Notes: generated by a model from the sequence alone, not told the origin. A stretch of 64,000 nt of DNA from JBBIPA01 sp963820495 (GCA_963820495.1 CAWGAF010000001.1:186001-250000); one strand, 5' to 3'. Shown: positions 52,548 to 62,294, counted from the stretch's first letter. Numbers and translations are program-made.

Positions 52548-53333
52548 CTACCATTCATGGACAACTGTCCTCTCGCCACTGATTTTCATACCAATGTCAT
52601 ACAAGTAAGCACCAGTTATTTCCAAAGGCTTTAGTAGACTGAGATCCTCTAGTTCAGACTCCGGGAATATTAAAGAAACATCCTCAGCGGCCCATATTTC
52701 TTTCCCAAACCTAGGTTTTCCAGAAAACTCCAATTTAACTAGTTGATTCTTTGCTTTAGAGCCAGACTGGAGAGGTAAAAATCTTGATGTGGTAAAGCGT
52801 GGCAATGGTGCGGGCAATTCACTCGCTGTTATTTGGCGACTCAGCTTCATAGTGGCGGTGACGAGTCTATCACCATGAGCTTCGAGAAACGATGTGAACT
52901 TTGTTCCAGGACCAACCTTGCCGAGGAACTCATTCACTTCGAAGAGCTTCGCTCTGCTGAAACCTAATTGGATTTTCCCCATTTTCTTATTGGTACCAAG
53001 AAACCAGCCTCCAATCACAGCGAAGTCTCTATCACACCATAGACAGTAACTCCATATCGACTCAACGCTATTGACCCGGCAGCGAAGAAAGATTCCCACT
53101 TCGTTAAAGCCCGCCCTCTCAGGGTTGATAACTAGTATATCTTTTCGATCAGAAGAAATAGTTAGACCCTCCCTGAAACAACAGTTACACCCACCAGGAT
53201 CGATTGCTGAAAGTTCAACGGGTGGAGGTAGGAGCTTTCGTACCTGATCTGGATCAGCCCTAAACCAAATATCCATTGTTGCAAAAGATCCAGCATGTGG
53301 TGGTATACCCATAAGCTCCGTCAAAATATCCAT
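52548..53333 (-). CDS. Acetoacetate decarboxylase-superfamily protein 2
   Basis: 261-aa paralog of the preceding protein, similar over its whole length, arising by tandem duplication. FRADPDQVRKLLPPPVEL (~27) and FLGTNKKMGKIQ (~118) are present; here both Lys of the catalytic pair are kept. It is first in the minus-strand run of the second catabolic locus and lies about 90 bases downstream of the left 32-base box at 53424-53455. Confidence 0.83.
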   Translation of the reverse strand: MDILTELMGIPPHAGSFATMDIWFRADPDQVRKLLPPPVELSAIDPGGCNCCFREGLTISSDRKDILVINPERAGFNEVGIFLRCRVNSVESIWSYCLWCDRDFAVIGGWFLGTNKKMGKIQLGFSRAKLFEVNEFLGKVGPGTKFTSFLEAHGDRLVTATMKLSRQITASELPAPLPRFTTSRFLPLQSGSKAKNQLVKLEFSGKPRFGKEIWAAEDVSLIFPESELEDLSLLKPLEITGAYLYDIGMKISGERTVVHEW

Positions 53334-53791
53334 ATCTTTTTTATTCCTCCTTTATTTAAATCTATCGAAATATGCAATTCTGACAGTTATTATTTTGATA
53401 ATGAATTTTGGCTGATACTAAAACAAGTTGCAATACCTGAACGCCGTGATTTTTTAAAAGGAATACCGAGATAAATTTATTAATATACAGTATAGATAAC
53501 GAATCTGGATTTCCTTGATGTGTTTACGGCGCTAGTTTTTTAGAGATTGATGAAGCTATCGACCAATACCACCTCTCTAGATATCCACGGGCAGAGGCTG
53601 TGGAACTCTGCAATTCGGTTTGTCAGAAAAACTGGAGCTCAGCTTATAACTGGCTAAATTGAGTAGTATATGCCTAAAGGCAGTTCTAAAGGAAAGCTAT
53701 AGGTATAACCAATGGAAATAACGCGTAATGCGATAAGCTTTAAAAATAATATTTTATCCCTTGTACGGAAAAGACACTTTAAAACAGTTTA
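53334..53791. other. Intergenic stretch with regulator box and gene debris
   Basis: 458 bases between the first decarboxylase gene and the LuxR-type gene. It holds the left 32-base box (53424-53455). Around 53536-53661 the plus strand has an open stretch (FLEIDEAIDQYHLSRYPRAE onward) without a start site, which looks like the decayed end of an unrecognised gene. Confidence 0.5.
53424..53455 (-). promoter_or_regulatory. 32-base box, left copy (before the decarboxylase operon)
   Basis: On the minus strand it starts AAAAAATCACGGCGTT and ends with AACTTG. It is identical at 30 of 32 positions to 55081-55112, in mirror orientation, and weak similarity (TxTCAGC) continues for some bases. It lies 91 bases before the decarboxylase-2 start. 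A binding site for the LuxR-type protein encoded between the copies is the simplest reading. Confidence 0.6.
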
Positions 53792-54922
53792 TTACCAAAA
53801 GATCTCTTGTCCTAGGTTGTATAGGCTTAACCTGTTATTTACTCCCGTCTTTTTGAAAATATTCTTCAAATGAGTTTCCACAGTATTTCGACTGATGAAC
53901 AGTTGTTTACCGATTTGCTCGTTACTTAGTCCATTGAGGATACAATCAATAATCTCCATTTCCCTTTTAGTCAACTGATGTTTTATCGACATAAATTTGT
54001 TGGTAGTTTTGGGTATTTCGGAGAGGCTCATTAAGGATACCAAGAAACTAGGATAAGATATTAAGCCATCGGGCTGCCAGATAATTGAAGTTTTTACTCG
54101 CAACCATTCAAGTCGATTTCTCTTAATAATCCTTTGTATGTAAGTGGGCCTAGTCGCTCTATCATTTTCAAAAATATTTTTAGTAGCTGCACAATCATCT
54201 AGAATCTCAGGTAAAACAGAAATACCTTTGTCCTCCTCCTCGCTTACTCTGCCCAACTTTTTTAGGGACAAAGGAAGGCAGTACTCTTTGGCCTTTTGAT
54301 TGCAATAGACAACCTGGAGGTTGTGGTTTATAACAATGATTCCCTCTGCAAAGTAATCGTTTCCCCAAACAATTGGGTGTCTATTGGTTAAAATTTTGGA
54401 GTATAAACTATTATTGTAGATGCTTGTTACCAAGTGGGGAACTAAAATGCGGCAAATTAGCTTTTCTCTAGAAGAGAAATTCGGTTGCTCCTCGGATCGA
54501 GTGAGCCCTATCACCCCATAAACCTTATTTCTATTACGAAGGTAAACAACCATTTTGTGGTATATATTCTGTGGTCGACAAAAAACTTTGTAGAACGTGT
54601 TATTTAGCCACCGAGAATGTGACATTACATCTTCAATCGTGCAGGTGATTACCTTTGAAAATAATGCTGGTACTAAGGGGTCGATTTGGTAATATCGTGG
54701 GAATAGATTCCAATATTCATAGTTGATACCAAAACCAATGATTTTGTTATTATCGATTTCTCTGTGTTCGCTATCACTTGGGAAAAACACTGCGCTCTTT
54801 GCATTCAGCAATTTTGCTATCTTACTTAGAGCACGGTTAATATTGTAAACTTCCCCGTTGTAATTAATGATGTGTACGATATCGAGGATATCACGAAAAT
54901 CTTGATTTGCTATCAGTTCCAT
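53792..54922 (-). CDS. LuxR-type transcriptional regulator
   Basis: 376-aa regulator. The C-terminal ~60 residues are a LuxR HTH (LTKREMEIIDCILNGLSNEQ, then IGKQLFISRNTVETHLKNIF). The long N-terminal part (~1-300) is not recognised as a known sensor by eye, though its middle (LQVVYCNQKAKEYC) looks PAS-like. GAGGTGGG precedes the start. It is placed between two divergent catabolic units whose control regions share a 32-base box, so it is their likely regulator, with the box at 55081 also able to serve autoregulation. Confidence 0.85.
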   Translation of the reverse strand: MELIANQDFRDILDIVHIINYNGEVYNINRALSKIAKLLNAKSAVFFPSDSEHREIDNNKIIGFGINYEYWNLFPRYYQIDPLVPALFSKVITCTIEDVMSHSRWLNNTFYKVFCRPQNIYHKMVVYLRNRNKVYGVIGLTRSEEQPNFSSREKLICRILVPHLVTSIYNNSLYSKILTNRHPIVWGNDYFAEGIIVINHNLQVVYCNQKAKEYCLPLSLKKLGRVSEEEDKGISVLPEILDDCAATKNIFENDRATRPTYIQRIIKRNRLEWLRVKTSIIWQPDGLISYPSFLVSLMSLSEIPKTTNKFMSIKHQLTKREMEIIDCILNGLSNEQIGKQLFISRNTVETHLKNIFKKTGVNNRLSLYNLGQEIFW

Positions 54923-55337
54923 GTACCCACCTCATTCATAGCATTACTATTAGGGAGATATCCATTAACCAGCGGTATTTTATAAATAAGCACTTAGCTT
55001 TATTATAATCATTTGGCCATCTTTAAATCAATATCCTCGACCCTACCTCGTTAGAAGGCCTGGATAATAAAAATAGTACTAAAAAATCACGGCGTTTAGG
55101 TATTGAAACTTGCGCCAATGTCAGCGAAAATTTATCCAACACAATTATGGTCAAGATGGAACATCTTGTACCTATGTTATCTAAGAATTCAGATTATTGT
55201 CTTTATGAGACAATGAAAAGAGATAGATTAATTAAATTTAACAAAGAGAGTATTTACTGGAGTAGGATTGTATTTTTCCTGACGGAACAAATTAGGTAGA
55301 AAACAAATGAACATCTCATTAGGAGGAAATTAAATAA
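54923..55337. other. Divergent control region of regulator and BKACE gene
   Basis: 415 bases between the LuxR-type gene and the plus-strand BKACE gene. It contains the right 32-base box (55081-55112) and, just before 55338, an AGGAGGA ribosome site. No coding sequence is seen. Confidence 0.55.
55081..55112 (+). promoter_or_regulatory. 32-base box, right copy (before the plus-strand BKACE gene)
   Basis: Begins AAAAAATCACGGCGTT and contains AGGTATTG; two differences from the left copy at 53424-53455. It lies 225 bases upstream of the BKACE start and about 160 upstream of the LuxR-type gene start on the other strand. Confidence 0.6.
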
Positions 55338-56318
55338 ATGACAGGAGTTGATTTTTCAAAGTATAGGGATATTCCCACATTCGGTGTCCACCTTTTTGGT
55401 GAAAAGCTCTTGGACCTGAGCCAGCATCCGAAATGGGACATTCCTAATAAAATTGCTATAACAGCAGCTCCAACCGGAGCTTTTTTCACGAAGCAACAAA
55501 ATCCTTACCAACCATATGATGCGGATGAAATTATAAAGGAATCTATTGAGAGCGTTGAAGCGGGTGCTTGCTGTGTGCACGTTCATGTTAGGGACGAAAA
55601 TGGCTTTCCTTCCGGTGATAGAAAGCTTGCTGAAAAAGTTGTGAGAGCACTAAGGGACAGATTCGGCGAGAATATTTATATAGATGGAGAAGCTCTTTTC
55701 GGTGAGAACTTCGAGCAAATGATGGAGCCAATTAAGTTAGATCTCTATGAGGGAGCTGCCGTCAACTGTTTTGCTGCCTTCATAGGTGATACACTTTCCT
55801 ATTTGTCTCCACAGGCATGTAAGGCAACTGCGGAAGTAATTCGGGCGTATGACAAGAAAGTCGTAATTGCGATATATAATCTAGGAGACATAGATAATGC
55901 TAACAGGTGGCTAATCCAGCCTGGTATTCTAAAACCACCCTTTCTTTGGGGGGTTTGTATTGGTCTGCCGGGAGCTTCCCCGGCATGGAGTCCGTTATCC
56001 ATGACAGAAACCCTGATAAACGTAATAAGACGTATTAAAGACATTGATAAAGAGGAATATCCATTTATATCGTTCTCGGCCGCTGGTAGAGCATCTTCTT
56101 ACTTAACAGCTCTGAGTATACTATTAGGATACCATGTACGAGTAGGAAAGGAAGACACAATTTATAAACTGCCTCAAAGTGATGAAGTAATAACCTCCAC
56201 TAAGGAGAGGGTTGAACAAATAGTAGCGATAGCCCGAATGCTTGGAAGAGAACCAATGACAGCAACTGAATTCCGGAAGATGATTGGTGTAAAGCCTCCA
56301 AATTGCAAGCATGGCTGA
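55338..56318 (+). CDS. BKACE / DUF849 beta-keto acid cleavage enzyme
   Basis: 326-aa enzyme of the same type as at 43752. Metal-binding motif VHVHVRDENG near residue 80, and GYHVRVGKEDTIYKLP near residue 275. An insertion-free match with the 43752 protein over most of its length (both begin with a PKWDIP segment around residue 30). The AGGAGGA site lies 17 bases before the ATG, slightly far. It is first in the plus-strand unit behind the right 32-base box. Confidence 0.9.
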   Translation: MTGVDFSKYRDIPTFGVHLFGEKLLDLSQHPKWDIPNKIAITAAPTGAFFTKQQNPYQPYDADEIIKESIESVEAGACCVHVHVRDENGFPSGDRKLAEKVVRALRDRFGENIYIDGEALFGENFEQMMEPIKLDLYEGAAVNCFAAFIGDTLSYLSPQACKATAEVIRAYDKKVVIAIYNLGDIDNANRWLIQPGILKPPFLWGVCIGLPGASPAWSPLSMTETLINVIRRIKDIDKEEYPFISFSAAGRASSYLTALSILLGYHVRVGKEDTIYKLPQSDEVITSTKERVEQIVAIARMLGREPMTATEFRKMIGVKPPNCKHG

Positions 56319-56780
56319 TCCTATGATAAAAGCAACCGGAGTCGGCTATATTTGGTTTGGATGAATTATCTATCGATAATTTGTAAATGATGAGCAGATT
56401 AAAGTAACAATAGTAATATCATGCAGCTTTAGCTTTGAATTTGGCTTAATAGATGGTTTTAGTCCTTAGAAATTCTTAGGAAACTGGGAAAGGCACTGGA
56501 AACTCAAGGTATACTCTTGCTTGGATAAAGCGGAGCTGGAACTGGTACCTCGAGGGCTCTAACTAGGAGAATACTACGAAGGTGCTGACATTCTTTTGTT
56601 TTATGCTCCAAGAGGTTATGGCAAAGTATGGTGTTGCCAAATTAATTCAACAAAATAATTGAGTAGCCAAGCAGATTTTTCTGAACCTTGTATTCTGACC
56701 ACATTGGTATAGTACATGCTAAATTTTTAGACACAATCTGGAAAAGCACAGCCCAATTAGGAGTACAGGAGGTAACTGAT
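56319..56780. other. Intergenic stretch with coding debris
   Basis: 462 bases between the BKACE gene and the flavodoxin-like gene. A 29-codon open stretch (56569-56658, EYYEGADILLFYAPRGYGK and so on) has protein-like composition but no start and is not recognised. Otherwise nothing is seen. Confidence 0.4.
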
Positions 56781-57695
56781 GTGACTAAAACAAAAAAGAA
56801 AAAAATCATCGGCTTGTCATGTGGTAGAAAGAACGGCAACTCCGAGATCCTCCTAAAAGAAGCTTGCATGGGTGCGGAGGAACTCGGAGCAGAGACGGAG
56901 ATAATTCGTGCTATGGAGCTGAGAGTAAAGCCGTGTACAGGTTGTGAATCATGCTTTATAACATTGTCAAAAGGAGGAAAAGCAAAATGTGCAGTTGAAG
57001 ACGATGATGTTGCATGGATTTTGGAAAAGACCGTAGTGGAAGATTGCGGTTTAATAGTAAGTGTTCCAGTATATCATTTAACGGTTAGCGGAAACTTTAA
57101 AATAATTAATGATAGAATGCTCGCAACTGTATTCAATCATCCGGAAGTTCTAAAAAAGACAAGGGTTGGTGCAATTATTTGTGTTGGTGGTGGATGGACT
57201 ACTCCCCTTGGCCTTAGCATGGCAAATATCTTCGTTCAGCATACACGAATACTGGTCGATCAAATACAGGTGAATGGTGGTGGGTCGCTAGGTGCTGTTT
57301 TGCTAAATAAAAGAGCTCTTAGACGAGCCAAAAAATTAGGGGAAAATGTCGTCAAGGCAATGGGGATGCCGATTAGAGAAGTAAGTTTTATGGGCCATGA
57401 AACCGATATATCTTGTCCGGTCTGCCATTGCAACCTGTTGCAAGTACCTAAAAATTTGCCTCATGTCATCTGTCCTGTATGCAACGTAAGAGGTGCCTTA
57501 TCCTTTGGTGAAGCCAAAATGAAGGTAGAATGGAATGAGTGGGATATTAAGCACCCTCGATTATCCGAGTATGGGATTTCCAAACATACGGATCACATAG
57601 GTAAAATGGTCACGAAATTTTTTAAAGAAGATCAAGGCAAAATAAAAGAATTGAAAAAAGTATATAGCTCATACGGTAAAATCATAAGGCCGTGA
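56781..57695 (+). CDS. Flavodoxin-fold NAD(P)H-FMN reductase-like protein with C-terminal zinc ribbon
   Basis: 304-aa protein. The first ~200 residues match iron-sulfur-flavoprotein/NADPH-dependent FMN reductases: IIGLSCGRKNGNSEILLKEA at the start (flavin phosphate loop) and CTGCESCFITLSKGGKAKC near residue 52, then VSVPVYHLTVSGNFKIINDR. Residues ~213-240 carry CPVCHCNLL and CPVCN, a zinc-ribbon pair, followed by a charged tail. GTG 56781 is chosen because AGGAGGT lies 7 bases upstream; the frame is open further 5' without a ribosome site. It may supply reduced flavin or reduce a pathway intermediate. Confidence 0.8.
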   Translation: MTKTKKKKIIGLSCGRKNGNSEILLKEACMGAEELGAETEIIRAMELRVKPCTGCESCFITLSKGGKAKCAVEDDDVAWILEKTVVEDCGLIVSVPVYHLTVSGNFKIINDRMLATVFNHPEVLKKTRVGAIICVGGGWTTPLGLSMANIFVQHTRILVDQIQVNGGGSLGAVLLNKRALRRAKKLGENVVKAMGMPIREVSFMGHETDISCPVCHCNLLQVPKNLPHVICPVCNVRGALSFGEAKMKVEWNEWDIKHPRLSEYGISKHTDHIGKMVTKFFKEDQGKIKELKKVYSSYGKIIRP

Positions 57696-57828
57696 TTCAG
57701 AGTATGTGTCAAGGATTGCGAAAGGGAATTACAATTTATACGTTTCTCGAAAAAATGTACAAGCTATTGCAAACCTTTGCAGCTTAGGCAGGTCAAGAGA
57801 GACACTCGATTAAAGGAGGATACAAATT

Positions 57829-59568
57829 ATGAAACATAGAAGTATAATGCTGCAACCAATGCCGGCAGATTTGGTTATCATGAAGGGTAAAGTAATCACA
57901 ATTAATGACAGCTTCTCCATTGCCGAGGCAGTAGCAGTTAAAGACGGCAAAATTGTAGCTGTTGGAACAAATGATGATACTAAAGCGTTAATAGGTAGTT
58001 CCACACAGGTAATAGATATAGAAGGTAAAACAATGCTACCTGGGATTAATGATTCCCACATGCACGCCGCTGGATTTGGTGTTAGCAGACCACCTATGTC
58101 ACTTGATGTAGGTGTTCTCTCAGTAAAGTCGATAAGTGATATCGTAGGAATGATTGGTAAGGCGGTTAAAACGGCTAAACCTGGTGAATGGGTTCAAGGA
58201 GTTGGGTGGGACGAAGGGGAACTTGAGGAATGCTTAAAGAACCCATCAAGGCATCCTGAGAAATGGGATTTGGATCCTGTATCTCCAGATAACCCTGTTT
58301 ATCTTAGTGATATGTCGAGTCGGATAATTTGGGTTAACAGTAAGGCTCTCGAGTTGTCAGGGATTACAAAAGACACATCTGCTCCAGCGGGTAGTGAGAT
58401 TGTAAAGAATCCCGTGACTGGTGAGCCGACAGGTATACTGAAAGGATGGCTTGCACATGCCTTGGTAAAGAGACTAATTCCACGTTGGAGTAGAGAGCAA
58501 AAGAGGGAAGCGATCATCTCTGCTATGAAGGAACTCAACTCACTCGGCATAACAAGCATAACCGAGGGTGGTCTTGGTCCTGGTGGTATCACGTTCCCGG
58601 ACGGAGCATCAGGTCCCGACACTATTTCAATTTATAATGAACTTCACAATCAAGGCAAGTTGACGCTAAGAGTTAACATTTTGTTGGTTTTTGGATCATA
58701 TGGAAAGGTATCTCTGGATGACTTGCGACAAGCGCTACCTAATATGGGGATACACACAGGTTTTGGAAATGAGTGGCTGAGAATAGCTGGAGTCAAATTA
58801 TTTGCTGATGGCATACCTATACCTCAAGTTAGGACCTCCTGGATGTACGAAGATTACGAAAATTCCCCTGGAGTAAAAGGAGGGCTAGTTGTTCCTGGTG
58901 AAACTGATGAGGATCGATATAACGAGTTGATAAATACCATCGTTTATGCTCACAAATGTGGATTTCAGGTAGGTATTCATGCTATAGGTGATAGGGCTAT
59001 TGATTCATGTGTAGATGGCTTTATTAAAGCTATTAAAGAAGAACCTGTGGAACGTCGCCACTATGTAATACACGGTGATTTTACAACAGCTCAATGTGCT
59101 AAACGCATGGCCACGTATAAAATAGGTGTAAATCCTCAACCAGGCTTCAAGTGGACAGTAGCTGATATCTTAGTCGCTGCAGTTGGTAAGGAGAGAGCTG
59201 GATATCAATGTCCTCTAAAAACCCTCATCGATGCTGGAGTTCATGTAGCTGCAAGCTCTGACGCACCAGCGATCTATCCAAACTGGAAGCTTGGTGTCGA
59301 AGCTGCTGTTCTGAGGAAATCCAAAGCCTCTGGCGAAATAAGTGGGCCAGAGCAACGTATTTCTCGAAAAGAAATAATCCGTGCTTATACTATCGAAGGT
59401 GCTTGGCAAGATCATATGGAGAATATCAAGGGTTCTATAGAGGTAGGCAAACTAGCCGATTTATGCATTTTAGACGATGATATTCTTACTGTTGACGCTC
59501 ACCAAATAAAAGATATACGAACCTTAATGACTATCGTTGGTGGTAAAATAGTCTACGATGCTAGGTGA
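57829..59568 (+). CDS. YtcJ-like metal-dependent amidohydrolase
   Basis: 579-aa amidohydrolase of the YtcJ/Exoenzyme-regulatory type. Metal ligands: NDSHMHAAGFG (~75), VGIHAIGDRAID (~383), HGDFT (~415) and ASSDAPAIYPNW (~480); the N-terminal strand ADLVIMKGKVITIND and C-terminal GKLADLCILDDD are typical. AAGGAGG precedes the ATG. It is the second amidohydrolase of the second locus, and not closely related to that at 50214. Substrate unknown; amide or carbamoyl hydrolysis is the family norm. Confidence 0.87.
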   Translation: MKHRSIMLQPMPADLVIMKGKVITINDSFSIAEAVAVKDGKIVAVGTNDDTKALIGSSTQVIDIEGKTMLPGINDSHMHAAGFGVSRPPMSLDVGVLSVKSISDIVGMIGKAVKTAKPGEWVQGVGWDEGELEECLKNPSRHPEKWDLDPVSPDNPVYLSDMSSRIIWVNSKALELSGITKDTSAPAGSEIVKNPVTGEPTGILKGWLAHALVKRLIPRWSREQKREAIISAMKELNSLGITSITEGGLGPGGITFPDGASGPDTISIYNELHNQGKLTLRVNILLVFGSYGKVSLDDLRQALPNMGIHTGFGNEWLRIAGVKLFADGIPIPQVRTSWMYEDYENSPGVKGGLVVPGETDEDRYNELINTIVYAHKCGFQVGIHAIGDRAIDSCVDGFIKAIKEEPVERRHYVIHGDFTTAQCAKRMATYKIGVNPQPGFKWTVADILVAAVGKERAGYQCPLKTLIDAGVHVAASSDAPAIYPNWKLGVEAAVLRKSKASGEISGPEQRISRKEIIRAYTIEGAWQDHMENIKGSIEVGKLADLCILDDDILTVDAHQIKDIRTLMTIVGGKIVYDAR

Positions 59569-59786
59569 AAACATATAGTGTTCTAAATTAATATAGGTCG
59601 TTGATCAACATAAGGATGACTAACGGCAACGAATTCCAGTCCCCTATAGTTTAAGATTGATTTGTTAATTACTCCTATTTATCTACGCATCAACCAGACT
59701 ATAAGTGAGAAGGCAGGATTACTGAAAAGTTCAAGGCCAGGTGTAGTTGTAATTTATATTAAGAAGAGTTGGAGAGTTATTAAGAT

Positions 59787-60719
59787 ATGGAAAAATTAAT
59801 TATTTCATGTGCTCCTACTGGTAGTTTGACAATACCCACTCAAACTCCTTACTTGCCGATTACACCAGCAGAAATTTCTAATGAAGCCATAAGGGCAGCA
59901 GAGGCTGGAGCAGCAATGGTACACATTCACGCACGGGATCCTAATGATGGAAGGCCAACGTCCAGCTTGGAAGTATTTCGAGATGTTATAACTAGAATAA
60001 AGGAGCATAGTGATGTAATTATAGGTCTAACCACGGGTGGTGGTGCGGGAATGTCGCTAGAAGATAGAATCAAAGTTGTGCCAACTTTCAAACCAGAACT
60101 TGCTTCCTTCAATATGGGGCCAGTGTGTATGAGTCTCCGGAGGGTAACCCAAAAATACAATGATAACGATTATAAGTATCCCTGGGAAAAGAACTATTTA
60201 AACATGGTGGAAAATTCTATTCAACAAAATACCTTTGTCTCGTTAGATACATTTTTAAAAACCATGAATGATAACGAAACCAAAAATGAATGTGAGTGTT
60301 ATGATGCCAGCCATATATACAATGCAGCTTATTATTTTAGGCAAGGGATGATGAAAAGTCCTGTATGGATGCAATTTGTTACAGGGGCACTTGGATCTAT
60401 CGGCTCCAGTCCTGAAGATATCATATATATGAAGCACACAGCAGATAGGTTAATCGATGCTGACAATTATAAATGGTCAATTATAGGTACAGGTATGGCA
60501 TACCTTTATACCACTCCTCTGGCTATCGTGCTTGGCGGTCATGTTAGGGTTGGCTTTGAGGATAATATATTTTTAGAACGTGGTGTATTAGCTAAGAGTA
60601 ACGCTGAACTGGTAGATAATGTTGTCAAAATCGCTAGAGATCTTGGTAGAGAGATAGCTACGCCAGACGAAGCTAGATATATTCTTGGGCTCAAAGGGAA
60701 GAATAAAGTAAATTTTTAA
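59787..60719 (+). CDS. BKACE / DUF849 beta-keto acid cleavage enzyme, third copy
   Basis: 310 aa. Metal motif VHIHARDPNDG near residue 45, catalytic-site segments IIGLTTGGGAGMSLEDR and ELASFNMGP, and GGHVRVGFEDNIFLERG near residue 250. It lacks the ~30-residue N-terminal extension of the other two copies and looks closer to the classical Kce branch. It is followed by the CoA-ligase subunit. Three BKACE copies around one regulator suggest different keto acids or successive steps. Confidence 0.9.
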   Translation: MEKLIISCAPTGSLTIPTQTPYLPITPAEISNEAIRAAEAGAAMVHIHARDPNDGRPTSSLEVFRDVITRIKEHSDVIIGLTTGGGAGMSLEDRIKVVPTFKPELASFNMGPVCMSLRRVTQKYNDNDYKYPWEKNYLNMVENSIQQNTFVSLDTFLKTMNDNETKNECECYDASHIYNAAYYFRQGMMKSPVWMQFVTGALGSIGSSPEDIIYMKHTADRLIDADNYKWSIIGTGMAYLYTTPLAIVLGGHVRVGFEDNIFLERGVLAKSNAELVDNVVKIARDLGREIATPDEARYILGLKGKNKVNF

Positions 60720-60824
60720 TTCTGGAGGTGGGATTTAATTGTAGATATAACAGATATTCAATACCAAAATATGTTTAGTATGGAGCGATATTGATACTTT
60801 AATTGGTATATTGAGAATGAATCA

Positions 60825-62294
60825 ATGTGCAGTGTAGCAAACAGCAAAATTTTAGAAGAGCTACGCCCATTTTTTTACCCCGAGGCTATTGCTGTTGTGG
60901 GCGTCTCACAAGACACAGCTAAGTTTGGAAACGTTATGGTACACGCTCTACAGGCTTTTGGTTTCCATGGGCCAATCTATCCAGTGGGTCAAAACATTAC
61001 CGAATTGTACGGATTACCCGTTTTCCCCTCTATAGTGTCAATTCCTGGGGAGGTAGATTTAGTCCGCATTTATATTACCGCTCAACATGTGTTGAATGCC
61101 GTACAGGAGTGTCGAGACAAAGGGATTCCGGCGGTCGAAATATTTACTGGAGGTTTTGGGGAGACAGGAACAGAAGAAGGCAGGAAGTTAGAGGCTGCGT
61201 TGGCAAGCATGTCAGGCAAAGATCTACGTATCATGGGACCTAATTGTTTTGGTGTATATAATCCTGCGAGTGGCATTCCACACCTAGGTTATACAAATTA
61301 CTCAAGGGAAAGTGGTGCTTTGGGGCTCATTACACAAAGTGGCATGCTTGCAGATGATATTTGCCGTCTTGCCCAGGATTACGGGTTTCGTTTCAGCAAA
61401 GTAGCCAGTTATGGTAATGCCTGCGATATAAATGAGACGGATTTACTAAGATATCTGGAGGCTGATAATGCTACCAAGCTCATAGCCATTTATATGGAAG
61501 GTACCAAAAAGGGACAAGAGTTTTTCGAAATACTTAGGCGGGTAACAAAGGAAAAGCCTGTTATTTTGTGGAAAGGAGGGCTTACACCAGAAGGGGCACG
61601 TGCCGCCGCAAGCCACACCGCCTCTATAGCAGGAAGTGAATATATATGGAATGCTATTTATCAGCAATCGCTAGCTATTAGGGTTGATAGTCTTGAGGAA
61701 TTGTTGGATACTGTCACTGCCTTTTATAATCTTCCACCGCTACTTAACGCCCGAGTTTCAGTAGTTTGTAGTGGTGGAGGGACAAGTGTAGCTGCTACAG
61801 ATACTTGTTATCGCGAGAGATTAACCATACCGCGGTTTAGCAATGAGCTACAGCAAAGGCTGGTCCCTCTTCTACCTCCTATCGGTACCAGCGCAGGCAA
61901 CCCAGTTGATGTTGGGACTCCTTTTTTTCCTCCGGCTGAGATATTTCGTGACATCCTGGAAAATATTGCCTCTTCTGGTGTTGTTGGCAGTATCGTAATA
62001 GATAAGATTGCTATATCTGCTAAAATGCGTCAGTTGCTAGGTCACACTGAAATGATGGGATGGAAAGACAAACCGTGGTTAGAACAGATTCCAGTGCAAA
62101 TCTTTAAAAAGTGGGGGGTACCTATAATTGTGGTGTTGAGCGAAGGAGGCGATCGGCCCGGTGATTTTTCCCTAGAAACTGAGAGGCGCAGACTACGCAG
62201 GTACTATCAGGAAAATGGAGTGCTTGTTTATCCATCAATAGGACGAGCGCTAAAGTCACTAGGACGAGTGGTGGCTTATTACCAACGCCAATAA
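60825..62294 (+). CDS. ADP-forming acyl-CoA synthetase, alpha-type subunit
   Basis: 489-aa protein with a CoA-binding Rossmann domain (AIAVVGVSQDTAKFGNVMV, ~22), a succinyl-CoA-synthetase-like ligase domain with the conserved phospho-His in RAAASHTASIAGS (~263) and a third flavodoxin-like domain. The ATP-grasp beta part is missing and no beta gene follows, so it needs a partner from elsewhere. In context it could convert the CoA-ester released by BKACE to the free acid with ATP formation (inference). In-frame sequence just upstream is open except for one UGA, so the start at 60825 is likely but not certain. Confidence 0.85.
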   Translation: MCSVANSKILEELRPFFYPEAIAVVGVSQDTAKFGNVMVHALQAFGFHGPIYPVGQNITELYGLPVFPSIVSIPGEVDLVRIYITAQHVLNAVQECRDKGIPAVEIFTGGFGETGTEEGRKLEAALASMSGKDLRIMGPNCFGVYNPASGIPHLGYTNYSRESGALGLITQSGMLADDICRLAQDYGFRFSKVASYGNACDINETDLLRYLEADNATKLIAIYMEGTKKGQEFFEILRRVTKEKPVILWKGGLTPEGARAAASHTASIAGSEYIWNAIYQQSLAIRVDSLEELLDTVTAFYNLPPLLNARVSVVCSGGGTSVAATDTCYRERLTIPRFSNELQQRLVPLLPPIGTSAGNPVDVGTPFFPPAEIFRDILENIASSGVVGSIVIDKIAISAKMRQLLGHTEMMGWKDKPWLEQIPVQIFKKWGVPIIVVLSEGGDRPGDFSLETERRRLRRYYQENGVLVYPSIGRALKSLGRVVAYYQRQ

